Shown: positions 1 to 9,787 of the stretch, piece by piece
Layout of the letters: each line of letters opens with the position of its first letter
How positions within the stretch are numbered: the first letter of the stretch is position 1
NCBI GenBank assembly: GCA_016946835.1
Contig: JACVTC010000014.1
Coordinates: 557,501 to 577,500 of the forward strand
Direction: 5' to 3'
DNA from: Neocallimastix lanati (nom. inval.)
Lineage: Eukaryota > Neocallimastigomycota > Neocallimastigomycetes > Neocallimastigales > Neocallimastigaceae
Length of the DNA: 20,000 nt
Notes under the pieces: generated by a model
Database searches by the model: none
The model's input: only the letters and a program-made list of their open reading frames with translations
Told to the model about the DNA's origin: nothing
Made by a program: the position numbers and the translations under genes

Positions 1-53
1 CAATATGACCAATATGAATGACAGATAAAAAAGAAGCTGGAATGAATTTCGAA
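1..53 (-). CDS. Possible exon running off the left edge (unrecognised)
   Basis: The first 53 bases are clearly less AT-rich than the next 70. On the minus strand they follow a T-rich run ending in ATAG, which looks like a 3' splice site (AG at 55-54). All three minus-strand frames are open to the edge, so the frame cannot be chosen. Only composition and the acceptor-like site support it; a chance island is as likely. Confidence 0.15.
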
Positions 54-132
54 CTATAAAAAAATTATAATTAATAATATATATTATTAATAATATTAGA
101 AAATAAAAAAAAATTTAAATATTTAATATTAT

Positions 133-885
133 ATGTTTAATGAATTTACTAATTTACATAATTCTATTCCGAATCTTAAAAAATGATTTCAATACTATTT
201 TAAATATAATTAATAATTTAGAAAAAAATGTTATTACAATTTCTATCTATTTATCACCACACACCACATGATAAGGAAAATTTTTCAAAAGTAATTAAAG
301 ATAATTTATTAAAAAAATACTTACAAATATAACTGTATCATCCACAAATAATAAAAAAAATATTTATAAAAATAAATCTAAATGACTTTGAATCAAGTAT
401 TATTAATTTGGTCAATATAAAATATAATATTATAATCTTGCAAACGAACAAAATTAATGATTGAATTGATTTTGTTAATCCAATAAAATCTTCAATTATT
501 ATTAATAATTATAATGATTGCTATTAAATATATATATATATTATTATTATAAAATTTCAGTTTAGAATTCAAAAAATATTAATGTTGATTTTACAGTGTT
601 TAGGTCATACAATTTTAGATAGTATATGTATTGTTTTACAAAAATATGAATTATCAATTGAGGATAATATAAATGAACTTTTAATGGTAAAACATTTGAC
701 AAAAATGATTACTGTACATATATATATATAATTATCCATAAAATACAAAAAGTTTTATTGTTGTTATCATTAAATTAATATGACATGGTAGAAGATTTCA
801 AATGAATAAAGCGACAAAAATCACCAAATTGGAGCATAATGAAGGAATCCAATAGAAAATCATTATTAGTCATTTTATAAAATAA
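133..885 (+). pseudogene. Decayed or fragmentary coding-like region, unrecognised
   Basis: Several + strand pieces look protein-coding but do not join into one frame. An ATG at 133 opens 17 codons to a TGA at 184, and the same frame then continues for 8 more. An ATG at 228 opens a frame that runs to about 537 and is broken only by TAA at 330 and a TGA near 465. A stretch after an acceptor-like TTTTACAG (590-597) reads CLGHTILDSICIVLQ and onward to about 715. A further short piece lies at about 795-885. Residue composition is mixed rather than the Asn/Lys/Ile of random AT-rich DNA. I do not recognise a family. Either a decayed gene or small exons of a gene I cannot assemble; chance is not excluded. 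Confidence 0.28.
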
Positions 886-1238
886 AGATGATATTAATTT
901 TTAGAAAAAAAAATATAGTTATCAAAATGAATTATCATATCAACAATATCAATAATAAACTAAAAAAAAAAAAATTAACAGTAAAAATTAAATAAATAAA
1001 TAAATAACAAAGAGAGAGAGAGAAAGCAATTAATTATATATTAAGTTTAATATTTTTTACGAATTTAGTTTTTTATAAAATTAAAAATGAAATTATATAA
1101 CCAGTTTAAATGTATATATATATTATTATGCTATTTTTTATTTCTTTAGAATTTATTATATCACTGAATATTGGATATATATGTATTTGATTTTATTTTA
1201 AAATGATAGAGTGATATAATTTCAAAGATATAAATATC

Positions 1239-1259
1239 TTTTTTTTTTTTTTTTTTTTT
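1239..1259. repeat. Poly(T) run, about 21 bp
   Basis: A run of about 21 T on the + strand lies roughly 115 bp past the stop of the FHA gene, so it would be an A-run in that gene's 3' flank or 3' UTR. The rest of 886-1375 is AT-rich, with (AAAT)n near 990, a short GA run near 1010 and nothing gene-like. Confidence 0.8.
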
Positions 1260-1375
1260 ATCTAAAATTTTTAATATTCAGTCATAAATTAAATAGTAAT
1301 AAATATATAGATATTCTTATTTTCATATATATATTATAATAAAAATTATAATTATCTTTTTTAATATATTATATT

Positions 1376-2668
1376 TTACAAATTAATATCTCTACCAGTA
1401 ACAATTAAAAATAAAAAAGATGAGAATAATAATTGTGAAAATTGACTCTTTTCAACTTCTAATTTAATTTCCCATTTGGTTTCACGAACTCCCTTTTTTA
1501 GAAATTCCTTTCCTTTGGCTTCACCTATACAACGCTGATTATGATCATCATTATTTATATGTGTTTCTAAAATAATCCATTGATGTTCCTTAAAATCACC
1601 AGTTATACAAAATTGTGGTGATCCATACGGTGTCACAATTTGTACTTTTTTTTTCGTAGTATATTGTACCGTACCAAGCAAAGAATATTTTGTTTTAATA
1701 CTAAATACTTTAGTATTTGATAATTCTTTTAATATTTCTATATTTTGAGTTTCAAAATATTCTGGACGATTGTCGTGCACTAAAATTTTATTATTTTTAT
1801 ATTTATCTTTTAAAGAAAAGATGGATCTATATGTAAATATATATAGTTATAGATATAGATATAAATAAAAATTTTTAATAAATTTCTATATATTAAAAAC
1901 ATACATATATGTATTGAGTATTTTTTTATATAATAATATATGTATATATTTATATTTAAAAATATTACGTTTTTTGATCCCAATTAGATAAATCCACACT
2001 AAATAATTCAATACCTGGATCAATTCTAATAATTGCTTTCCGTATTTTATTATTAGTACCAGATATATTGATATAATAATGATCACGAACTTTTTCTACA
2101 GCAAGATTATTTTCCATTTGTTTTTTCAATTTTTCATTTTGTTCCAATATTTGTTGTTCTATATCTCTTCTTTGATTTTCTAATTCCTCTTGCTCAGAAT
2201 TTCTTTTTTATTATTTATTTATTTTTTATTTTTAATTAATAATTAGAGTTAAAAAAATAAAATATAAATAAAAAATAATATTTAAAACAGATATAAGTTT
2301 AAATAAAAATGAAAATAATATATATAAATTAAAAATAAAAAAAAAAATAAAAATAAAAATAAAAATAAGTAAATATATATTAATAATATGACATTAAGTA
2401 ATATTAATTTTCTTTTATACTGTATTATTTATTATTAATTAATAATTATATATTTATTATTATTATTATTATTATTATTTTCACTATTGATAAAACAATA
2501 TATACTTCGTTTGATTATTGGAGTCATAGTTTTTATATAAATTAATATTTATTGAATTCGATAATATAATTTGGAATTTTACACAACGATGTTTTGCTAA
2601 TATAATATTATATTTGAATTAAATAAATATAAATAGGTCAATTATTATTATTACTATTACTATTACTA

Positions 2669-2739
<71 letters not shown>

Positions 2740-5733
2740 TTACGATTTTCAGGTATATCCATTTTTGGACTCTTTATGCCACCTTCGTAGAAATCTTGAC
2801 CAAATTGAATAAAATCACCACTTTTTATTTCATGAGGTTCACAAACTGTTCCATATTGACAAATTCTTACACCGTTTAAGAATGTGCCACCATTACTTCC
2901 TAAATCTTTAAGATAAATCTTTTTTATTATTATTGTTATTTATTTATAATTAATGTATTAAAATAAGTATTATTCTTTTTTTAAATATATATAAATTTTT
3001 TATACTATATTAATATATATTATTTAGTAATATTATAAAATAGTATTATTATAATTCTTTTTTTTTTTTTTTTTTTTTTTTTATATTAAAATATTAAAAT
3101 TTAATTTGAATATTAATCTATCATATAATCATTTTAGAATGTATAAATATATATTATTTTCATATTACTTTATTATTTTCGCTCCATATTTCAGCATGAG
3201 AACGTGAAATCACTAAACTTCTGAAGGACTTAAAGTTTTCTACATTATCAACATTTGATCGTCCAAATCGAATGGGTTCATTTAAATCCACTGTACAAAT
3301 TTCAAACATATTATTTAATGGAACTAATACCATTTGTAAATCTATTAATTCACCATCACTGTTTCTATTAAAATAATCTTCGTAGAGATAACTTCTTCTA
3401 TCCATTCCTTCCATTTTAATGGGTTTATCAAAATTTTTAATAAACTGAACCCCTGTATTTAATTGCTCCGTAGCATCAGTTCCTACACTACTAACACTAA
3501 CATTAGATTTATGTTTACGTTGAAAAGATGAAAGGTTAGGATTAGTTGAAATATCACTTCTATGCTTAAGAAAAGATCCTTCAGAAACATTTCGAACATG
3601 ACGTGATTTTAATAAGGTATTTAAATCCTCATGCATACTATCATTTTGTTTTTTAACTCCTTCTTGGTTACTATTATAATTATTAGTCAAACCTTGGATA
3701 GCTGAACTAGATTTAATTGATTTAAGAGTATTATTTTTGGTTGAATCACTTCCGTTAGGAATTTGATCATCTAATTTTTCAATAATTCTTGGTGAATTTA
3801 ATGAATTATTTGTTAATAATGGATTTTGGGCATAAGAAGCACTACAAGATCTTTTTCTTACAATGCCTTGAGTTTGAGGTTTTCCGTAATCTTGTGGTAC
3901 GGCTGAATGTACATTATCTAATAGTTCTGAAAATAATGGTGTTTTAGCACTTTCCAGATTAGATGAATTAGGTGTTCTAATGATGTCAGACTTAGGGCTA
4001 TGAGTTGATAATTTAGGCGCTTTTAAAGCTGGATCATAGTTTACTAATTTAGGGGTTTTACAACTCATCATTGCAAGTTGAACTGGTGTGGGATTGCTTA
4101 CATTTCTTTGACGTCCATGAATAATATGTGGGTTTATTTTGATACCTGTATCTACAGATATGGCAGAAGGTATATTATCCATACTTGGGGTTCTCATTCC
4201 ATGAGCTTTGCAGTTATTCATGAAGGGTGAATTACTATTTGATCCAGAAGCTTCACTTGACATTGAGAAATCGCCTTTCATTTGTAAAATAGGTGATTTA
4301 TCAAAAGAGTCCAAACGTTTTGGATAAATATTTATGTTTACTTTCTCAGGTCGTCTTTTCTCTTTTACATCTTCTGTACTATTCATTCCTCTATGATCAC
4401 AACTTTTACTTCTATTTCTATTCTCACTTTCTCTCATACCTGAAAAACTTTCATTACCATCCATTATTCTTCTATCACGACTTTTACTTCTTTCATACCT
4501 TTCTCTATTACTATTAGACATTTCTCGACCTCTTCTTTCCATACTTTCATTTGAATTTAATCTTCTATTACTATTATTACTATCTTTTCGTTCACGTAAT
4601 CTCAAATTTACATTTCTTTTATCTGAATTTAACGAACTACTTCTTTCTCGAAATAATAAACCTCTTTTTTCATTTGGTATGGAACTGCTTCTTTCACTAT
4701 TAATAACTTTTGAATTTGTATTCTCTAAAGAAATAGAACCTTCCTGAGAATGAGTTTCTTTCCTTTCTTCTTCAATTGGTAATGGGGTATAAGTAGGAAC
4801 ATTGACATTTGAATGATTGATGATTTCTTCGTTTTCATTCTTTTCTATGTCATTACAAGAATTGTTAATTGAAGTACTGATATTATTAGATCTGCTATTA
4901 TCATTATCATCGTTATTATTATTATTACTATTATTATTATCTTTATTATCTTTATTATTATCACTATTATCGTTATTATTATCATTATTATCATTATTAT
5001 CATTACTTTTATCATTATTATTATTAGTAGAAGGGAATTCATTATTAATATCACTTCTACTACTATTTCTACTTGACAATTGATTATTTTCTAGAGCTTG
5101 TAAAACACTATTAGATAGACATGAAAGAGTACTAGAGCTCTGATTAAAACTGGAACTTTTATTTAAATGAGGATTAGATTGATTTATATCGCTATCAAGA
5201 CTTGAAAAACTTTCATCTTTTAATATGAATGTTGTAACATTAAACGAACTATCTGCATTATTTTGATCATTATGGTTAGTATGACTACTGGTATTTGCCA
5301 CACATTCACCCAAAATTTTTTCATTATAACTTTCCACTGACATTTTAACCGTTGATAACAAGTTAATAATAATCAAAGGAAGTGTACTTAAAAGGTCATC
5401 CGCAACTCCTGATTTAGGGGTATTCGCATTATCTGATTCCACTGGGGTTAATGCCTCATTTTTTTTCTTATTAATATCTGCTACAAGAAGTTCGATTTTT
5501 TGAATATAAACCTCCGGATTATTTTCTTTATAACCACCTATGGCTACACCAACTGTTGAGCAATGACCTTTTAATTCTCCCCATTGTTCATTAAATATAT
5601 CTAATTGAGTAAATACAATATGATTATTACTATCATAAATTTTTTGTGCTGTTGTAACTAAATTTTGAGCTTCTTTTGCAAATTTTGTTAATAAAATATT
5701 TACTAATGCGATATTATTGTTTGTATCTTCCAT
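1376..5733 (-). CDS. FHA-domain protein, Ser/Asn-rich, with coiled coil and possible tubby-like C-terminal domain (5 exons, 1171 aa)
   Basis: Modelled exons, 5' to 3' on the minus strand: 5733-3169, 2918-2744, 2596-2506, 2202-1969 and 1826-1376. All phases close and the sum is 1172 codons including TAA. Residues 1-130 look helical. Residues 130-790 are low complexity: an Asp/Asn tract near 225-285, an Arg/Ser-rich part near 375-455, and many Ser-Pro and Thr-Pro sites after 500. The FHA domain spans about 797-935, with its Gly-Arg (R825), SRSHAEIW (H846) and SNGGTFLNG (864-871) motifs; it is split across exons 1-3. FHA domains bind phosphothreonine peptides, so a signalling or scaffold role is inferred. 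Residues about 945-977 form a Glu/Gln/Lys-rich coiled coil. The last 190 residues look beta-rich and recall the tubby C-terminal-like/LURP-one fold, a weak call. No orthologue is named. The FHA call is strong; the exact splice sites are inferred from frame and phase. Confidence 0.85.
1827..1968 (-). other. Intron 4 of the FHA gene (142 nt)
   Basis: Starts GTAATATT and ends TATAG on the minus strand. The split codon (AC + A) keeps the frame into the last exon. The nearer TTTTAG at about 1782 gives the wrong phase and an early stop, so the upstream acceptor was chosen. Confidence 0.65.
2203..2505 (-). other. Intron 3 of the FHA gene (303 nt)
   Basis: Starts GTATATAT and ends AATAATAAAAAAG. A phase-2 junction (AA + A) joins the third exon to the coiled-coil exon. 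The acceptor has no pyrimidine tract, but it is the same AATAATAAAAAAG string used by intron 1. Confidence 0.6.
2597..2743 (-). other. Intron 2 of the FHA gene (147 nt), carrying an (AAT)n tract
   Basis: Starts GTAAATAT and ends ATATTAG. A phase-1 junction (C + CA) joins the FHA core to a short exon reading KHRCVKFQIIL, which fits the last strand of the domain. About 66 bp of uninterrupted ATT repeat (near 2671-2736 on the + strand) lies just inside the donor. Reading through it instead would give a poly-Asn tract and then a stop, so splicing is the better model. Confidence 0.65.
2919..3168 (-). other. Intron 1 of the FHA gene (250 nt)
   Basis: Starts GTAATATG and ends AATAATAAAAAAG in phase 0. 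It splits the FHA domain between SRSHAEIWSENNK and IYLKDLGSNGG. Without splicing the frame stops two codons after the donor. A run of about 25 T on the + strand (3058-3082) lies inside it. Confidence 0.75.
4905..5035. repeat. In-frame ATT/ATC low-complexity tract in the FHA exon 1
   Basis: Interrupted trinucleotide repeats of ATT with ATC (on the minus strand AAT and GAT) encode the Asn/Asp tract of the FHA protein. Other frames through the repeat give poly-Leu, poly-Ile or poly-Tyr reading frames that are shadows. Confidence 0.8.
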
Positions 5734-5846
5734 TCTATTTTTATTTTATTTAAATATATATATATATATATAATTATATAAAAATAAAATAAAATAAAAT
5801 ATCTATATATATATATAAAAGAATATAATTAAAGGAATATTTTTAA

Positions 5847-5885
<39 letters not shown>

Positions 5886-5926
5886 TAAGATTTAAATATA
5901 TATAATAATACTAATAGTAATAATTA

Positions 5927-5959
<33 letters not shown>

Positions 5960-6350
5960 GAAATAAACATAGTAATGATTTAATATTATTATTATATGAA
6001 ATTTAAATAAATTTATTACTTATAATCAATCCACTATATCATCAACAAAAAATTTTTGTATTTATTTATATATGTAATATATAAAATTATTTTTACAATG
6101 ACAATAATTAAATACATAAATATTAATATTACCACAAAGAATATATATATAAATATATATGTTGATGCACTTTATATTTTATCCATACGATTAAATATTA
6201 GTATTCTCTTTATTTATATTTATCGTCAATTTTCTTCTTTATGCATTTATTATTTATTACTTAGGATTTTTATATAATTTTAAGTGAATTGATAAAACCA
6301 AACTAGTTTTTTTTTTTTTTTTTTTTTTTTTTAAGAATAAGAAAATATAT
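5734..6350. promoter_or_regulatory. 5' flank of the FHA gene with three long A/T runs
   Basis: No gene seen. Two A-runs on the + strand, at 5852-5880 (29) and 5933-5958 (26), lie about 120 and 200 bp upstream of the FHA start codon, and a T-run follows at about 6307-6332. Stiff poly(dA:dT) tracts often exclude nucleosomes at fungal promoters, so a promoter role is plausible. No clear TATA element can be singled out in such AT-rich DNA. Confidence 0.35.
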
Positions 6351-6883
6351 TTTTATTAATTCATTTTTGAAAATAATATTATTATATTATATGTAATTTA
6401 TTTTTTTTTGTTATTATTACTATGAATGTTTTAATTATGTTTATTAGTATGATTATGTATTATGATTAATATGATTATTTTGATTATAATTACTTATAAA
6501 AAAAAATAAAATAAAATAAAAATATTTATATATAAATTGTTTGTTGGTAAATATTTCGTTGGATATAAATTTATAATAAAACAAATTAGGTATAAATTAC
6601 TATTCTATTTTATATACCTTAAAGATATATATGAAAATGTTATATATTCTACTTTTAAGATATTAATTAATAGTTTTTTTGTAGACGTAGATATTAAAAA
6701 ACTATATATAAATAATACAAAAAAAAAATTTATGGTATAATTTTACTATCAACAATAGATTTTCATACTATCATGTATATATAATATAAAAAATATATAT
6801 AATAATTAAAAATAAATAAAAAAAAATCTCAATGTTTTTATATTCTAATAATATTTTATTTAAAATTTTTTATTAAATAAGAT
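6351..6883. other. Intergenic AT-rich DNA, no gene seen
   Basis: Only A/T-rich simple sequence. A 67-codon frame near 6537-6740 is made of Ile, Lys, Tyr, Phe and Asn codons, as expected by chance. Confidence 0.7.
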
Positions 6884-7286
6884 TATATATTTTATTAATA
6901 GTATTTTTTTAATAGAATGTTAGTTATATATAAAAATAGATTAAATATAATTAATTATTTATGATATATAATTAATTATATTTTAATTTCTAAACTTTTT
7001 TTAAAAGTTGGAATAATAAAATTAAATTTTTTTATATATCAAATTTTAAAAAATAAGTTAATTATGAGTTATTATTATAATCATTACAATTATTTTTATA
7101 TATTTTATTAATAGTATTTTTTTAATAGAATGTTAGGTATATATAAAAATAGATTAAATATAATTAATTATATTTTAATTTCTAAACTTTTTTTAAAAGT
7201 TGGAATAATAAAATTAAATTTTTTTTATAAATCAAATTTTAAAAAATAAGTTAATTATAAGTTATTATAATCATTACAATTATTTT
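6884..7286. repeat. Tandem duplication, 213 bp and 190 bp copies
   Basis: Copy A (6884-7096) is followed directly by copy B (7097-7286). They are nearly identical apart from three length differences: 21 bp missing from B, one extra T in B, and one TTA triplet fewer in B. The 21 bp gap in B lies between two copies of ATAATTAATTA present in A, as expected for slippage or recombination between short direct repeats. No coding frame. Confidence 0.85.
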
Positions 7287-7675
7287 TAATATACTCAATT
7301 ATATATATAAAATAAAAAATCTATAGTTTTATTTCTTTCCAACTAATATATTTTTATACTATTTAATCTTAATTTCAAATTTTTAAAATTTATTATTTTA
7401 TTTTAAATTTTAAAATTATCTGGATGTACCAATATATATAAAATATATATTATAGATAAATTTTGATATATTTTTTATAACTAAAGCCCTAATTATAAAA
7501 ATAGTATAACAATATATATACTTAATATATATACTTTTGCAATGTACTATAAATTTAGAAAAAAATATTAAATATTTCATTTGTATATTCATATTAATGT
7601 ACCAAATAAAATAATAATAATAATAACGAGCAAATAAAAAATAATAATAATAAATAATATAAAAATTATTTTGTG
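7287..7675. other. Intergenic AT-rich DNA, no gene seen
   Basis: Simple AT-rich sequence with a short AAT run near 7613-7650. Nothing gene-like on either strand. Confidence 0.65.
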
Positions 7676-8035
7676 TTAGTTCAGTCTGTTTGAACGATTC
7701 AAATTACTGGATCTCCCCAATGTGCTATTAGATATTTAACTAAGGTTTTCTTTCTTGATAAATTAAGTTCTCACCATAATGTTTATAAATTCTAGCTTTC
7801 TCCCTGATTTGATATTCCCATAAAGAAAACTCAATACTATATTTAATGTTAATATAAAGTCGGATTAATATTATTATTTATTATAAAAATTTTTTTTTGT
7901 CTTTTTAGTCGAAAAAATTTATTATAAGTATCCGATTTATCGATTCTTGTATGCACGTGCAAATTTCGGATTTCAATAGTCATAACAATAAAACAGACAT
8001 ATTTTATTATAGTAACATCAATATAATAAAGTAAT
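7676..8035. pseudogene. Island of higher sequence complexity with short open frames on both strands (unrecognised)
   Basis: About 360 bp stands out from its flanks by higher GC and mixed codons. On the minus strand an ATG at 7983 opens 44 codons (reading MTIEIRNLHVHTRIDKSD at its start) to 7849. An overlapping frame reads SIEFSLWEYQIREKARIY and stops at 7740, and a third piece continues LVKYLIAHWGDPVI. On the + strand a T-rich run ending in TTTTTAG (7902-7908) is followed by an open frame from 7909 to a TAA at 8032. Neither strand gives an intact gene. It may be a decayed coding sequence or mobile-element relic, or a noncoding RNA. No known family recognised. Confidence 0.3.
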
Positions 8036-8646
8036 AATAAGATAATAACAAATATTAAAATAAATATTAATTTTTAGTGTGGCTAAGACCTAATTTTTAA
8101 AAATACCTTTATTATTAATAATGATTCTATCAAGAGAGATCCATTATCTAACATATAAGTATATATAATGATATTTTAATATTTATATTTAATTAAAGTT
8201 TTATATTTTATAATAAAATATATAAATAGTTTTTTACTATATAATAATACTTTAAATACTATTAATTAAAAAGATAAATATATATATATTTTTTAATAAA
8301 TCATAAAAAAATATATATAATTTTTATTTTTAATTGAATGAATTATGTTTTTAATATCTTATCAATCAAACTAAAAATTAAATAAAATATATTTATAAAA
8401 AAAAATAAAAAAGTTATTTATGATCATTAAAGAATTTTTATAAATATAAATAACCAAATAATAATTATAAATTGTAATAATAATAATGAATTTTAATAAC
8501 AATATATATATATTCATAAATTCATAATTAATATTAAATTATTAAATTATGAATAAGTAGATTTTTTTTTTTAATTCTATATATATATAAAAAAAAAAAA
8601 ATAATTTATTCAAGTTAATGAAAGTATTATATATATATATATATAT
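8036..8646. other. Intergenic AT-rich DNA, no gene seen
   Basis: Simple AT-rich sequence ending in a TA dinucleotide run (about 8630-8650) directly against the retrotransposon. Confidence 0.65.
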
Positions 8647-8651
8647 ATATT
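8647..8651. repeat. Target-site duplication, left copy (ATATT)
   Basis: ATATT just before the 5' LTR is repeated exactly at 13743-13747 just after the 3' LTR. Five bases is the usual duplication length for Ty1/copia integrases. Confidence 0.85.
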
Positions 8652-8847
8652 TGTTAAGGTTCACACTTATTTTATGTACATTATGACATTACATAGTGTA
8701 TACATACTTATAATTATATAAAAGAAATAATGTAATTTTATATTTAAAATTGAGGTCTTTTATTTTAATAAAATATAATATAAAATAATAGTTAATTGAC
8801 TAATAATATTATATATTTATCATTAAGTGTGCTCTAATTTCTTAACA
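8652..8847 (+). repeat. 5' LTR (196 bp)
   Basis: Begins TGTTAAG and ends CTTAACA, a perfect 7 bp terminal inverted repeat with the canonical TG...CA ends. It is identical to the 3' LTR except for A at 8746. A TATATAAAAG element at 8715-8724 is the likely promoter, and AATAAA at 8767-8772 the likely polyadenylation signal, which would give a short R region between them. Confidence 0.95.
8715..8724 (+). promoter_or_regulatory. TATA-like element in the 5' LTR
   Basis: TATATAAAAG about 64 bp into the LTR, the expected place for the core promoter that starts genomic transcripts. It is repeated in the 3' LTR. Its value is limited by the AT-rich background, but it is one of few G-containing TATA matches here. 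Confidence 0.45.
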
Positions 8848-8862
8848 GATTAAGAGTCTCAT
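8848..8862 (+). other. Primer-binding site matching the anticodon arm of tRNA-Lys(CUU)
   Basis: The 15 bases right after the 5' LTR, GATTAAGAGTCTCAT, are the reverse complement of ATGAGACTCTTAATC. I recall this as positions 26-40 of eukaryotic tRNA-Lys(CUU): anticodon stem, CUCUUAA loop, and the first bases of the 3' side. No 3'-CCA-end match is present. Priming from an internal, cleaved tRNA half is known for Drosophila copia and Ty5 (initiator Met). Here Lys would be used instead. The host tRNA is not in this window, so the exact match is inferred. Confidence 0.6.
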
Positions 8863-8874
8863 TGAATTGAGACT
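8855..8874 (+). other. Hairpin overlapping the primer-binding site
   Basis: AGTCTCA and TGAGACT form a perfect 7 bp stem with a 6-base loop (TTGAAT). The 5' arm lies inside the primer-binding site; the 3' arm has the same sequence as the tRNA stem that would pair there. In the RNA the hairpin would compete with primer annealing. Confidence 0.6.
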
Positions 8875-8895
8875 AGCATAGTAATGTTTATAATC

Positions 8896-8928
8896 TTACA
8901 AATATTTTAAATTTTACAAATATTTTAA
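8896..8928 (+). repeat. Two 15 bp direct repeats in the element leader
   Basis: TTACAAATATTTTAA occurs at 8896-8910 and again at 8914-8928, between the primer-binding site and the gag start. The function is unknown; a packaging or dimer signal could lie in this leader, but nothing shows it. Confidence 0.7.
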
Positions 8929-8989
8929 TTATACATTTATCATTGAGATAAATTTCCGTTATTTTAGATTTTATAAATAAATTATTAGA

Positions 8990-9787
8990 ATGACATTAAA
9001 GAAGAAACAAAAACCTTCTTTAGAAGATAGCTCAGCTTCTTCTACACACACAGAAACAAGAGATGTTGAAGATGAACAATCTGATAATGAAATTAAATCA
9101 GATAAAATCATCATTCAACAAGTAAAATACATAGAAACCTCAACCAAATCCGTTTTCAATTATAAGGATTTTAAAATAGATAAAAACAATTTTGAAAGAT
9201 GGTATGATGCATTAAGGCGCCATCTTATAGCACAGGATTATGAAGATTATATTGATAAGAATATAGATTTAAAGGACATGAACAGAAATCAAATTAAATC
9301 TGATAATGCTGTTCAATCTATTATTATTAATAGTCTTAATGAATCCTCCCAAAATTATTTAAAAGGATGCAAAACTGCTTTCCAAATGATTGATAGACTG
9401 AAAAGTCTCTTTTATCAATCTGGACAAGCTTTGTTAAATATTTTGGAGTACAAAATTAATAATTTAGAAATAATTAATAATGATTACATTTTATATTTAA
9501 ATGAATTAAATAATCTCTTCGAGCAACACCAAAGTGAAAGTGAGAAAATTAATAAAAATCCACTAGACGAAGAGACCAAAATTTTATATTCAACAACAGA
9601 ATTAAAAAAGGTTGGAATTACAACTTCAATTATTTATAAATTTGCGACATTTAAAGAATTATTATCTGAATTAATAAAAATTCATGATTTTGATGAAAAG
9701 GTTGAAATATTAAAATCAACCAGTAAAAATTTAAAAGACATAAATATTAATAATGTAAACAGTAACATTAAAAGAAATAATAATTAA
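8990..9787 (+). CDS. gag: Copia-type gag, capsid part, ended by a premature TAA (265 aa)
   Basis: The first ATG after the leader opens 265 codons. A Ser/Glu-rich N-terminus is followed at about residues 58-95 by FKIDKNNFERWYDALRRHL, which fits the start of copia-type Gag (UBN2/DUF4219-like), then helical capsid-like sequence to about residue 245. Gag builds the virus-like particle around the RNA. The TAA at 9785 comes before the nucleocapsid zinc knuckle, which follows in the same frame at 9821-9862. The stop therefore removes the RNA-binding part and separates Gag from protease. It lies in an Asn/Lys-rich, AT-only stretch where one substitution would make TAA. Nonsense mutation is the simplest reading; a regulated stop would be in an unusual place. 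Confidence 0.85.
   Translation: MTLKKKQKPSLEDSSASSTHTETRDVEDEQSDNEIKSDKIIIQQVKYIETSTKSVFNYKDFKIDKNNFERWYDALRRHLIAQDYEDYIDKNIDLKDMNRNQIKSDNAVQSIIINSLNESSQNYLKGCKTAFQMIDRLKSLFYQSGQALLNILEYKINNLEIINNDYILYLNELNNLFEQHQSESEKINKNPLDEETKILYSTTELKKVGITTSIIYKFATFKELLSELIKIHDFDEKVEILKSTSKNLKDININNVNSNIKRNNN

Noticed and set aside
1886-2086. Minus-strand 66-codon frame overlapping the fourth FHA exon
   Set aside because: It runs in the wrong frame across the exon 4/intron 4 boundary; the exon frame that continues the coiled coil is better supported.
4293-5083. Plus-strand and alternative minus-strand open frames inside the FHA exon, rich in Leu, Phe/Tyr or Ile/Met
   Set aside because: They are other-frame readings of the ATT/ATC repeats and AT-rich codons; the long FHA frame on the minus strand explains the sequence.
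6056-6740. Two plus-strand frames of 73 and 67 codons
   Set aside because: Composed almost only of Ile, Tyr, Phe, Lys, Asn and Leu, as any open AT-rich frame would be; no motif and no flanking signals.
7676-7735. tRNA gene suggested by a B-box-like GATTCAAATTAC
   Set aside because: No matching A box and no acceptor, D or T stems could be paired at the right spacing.
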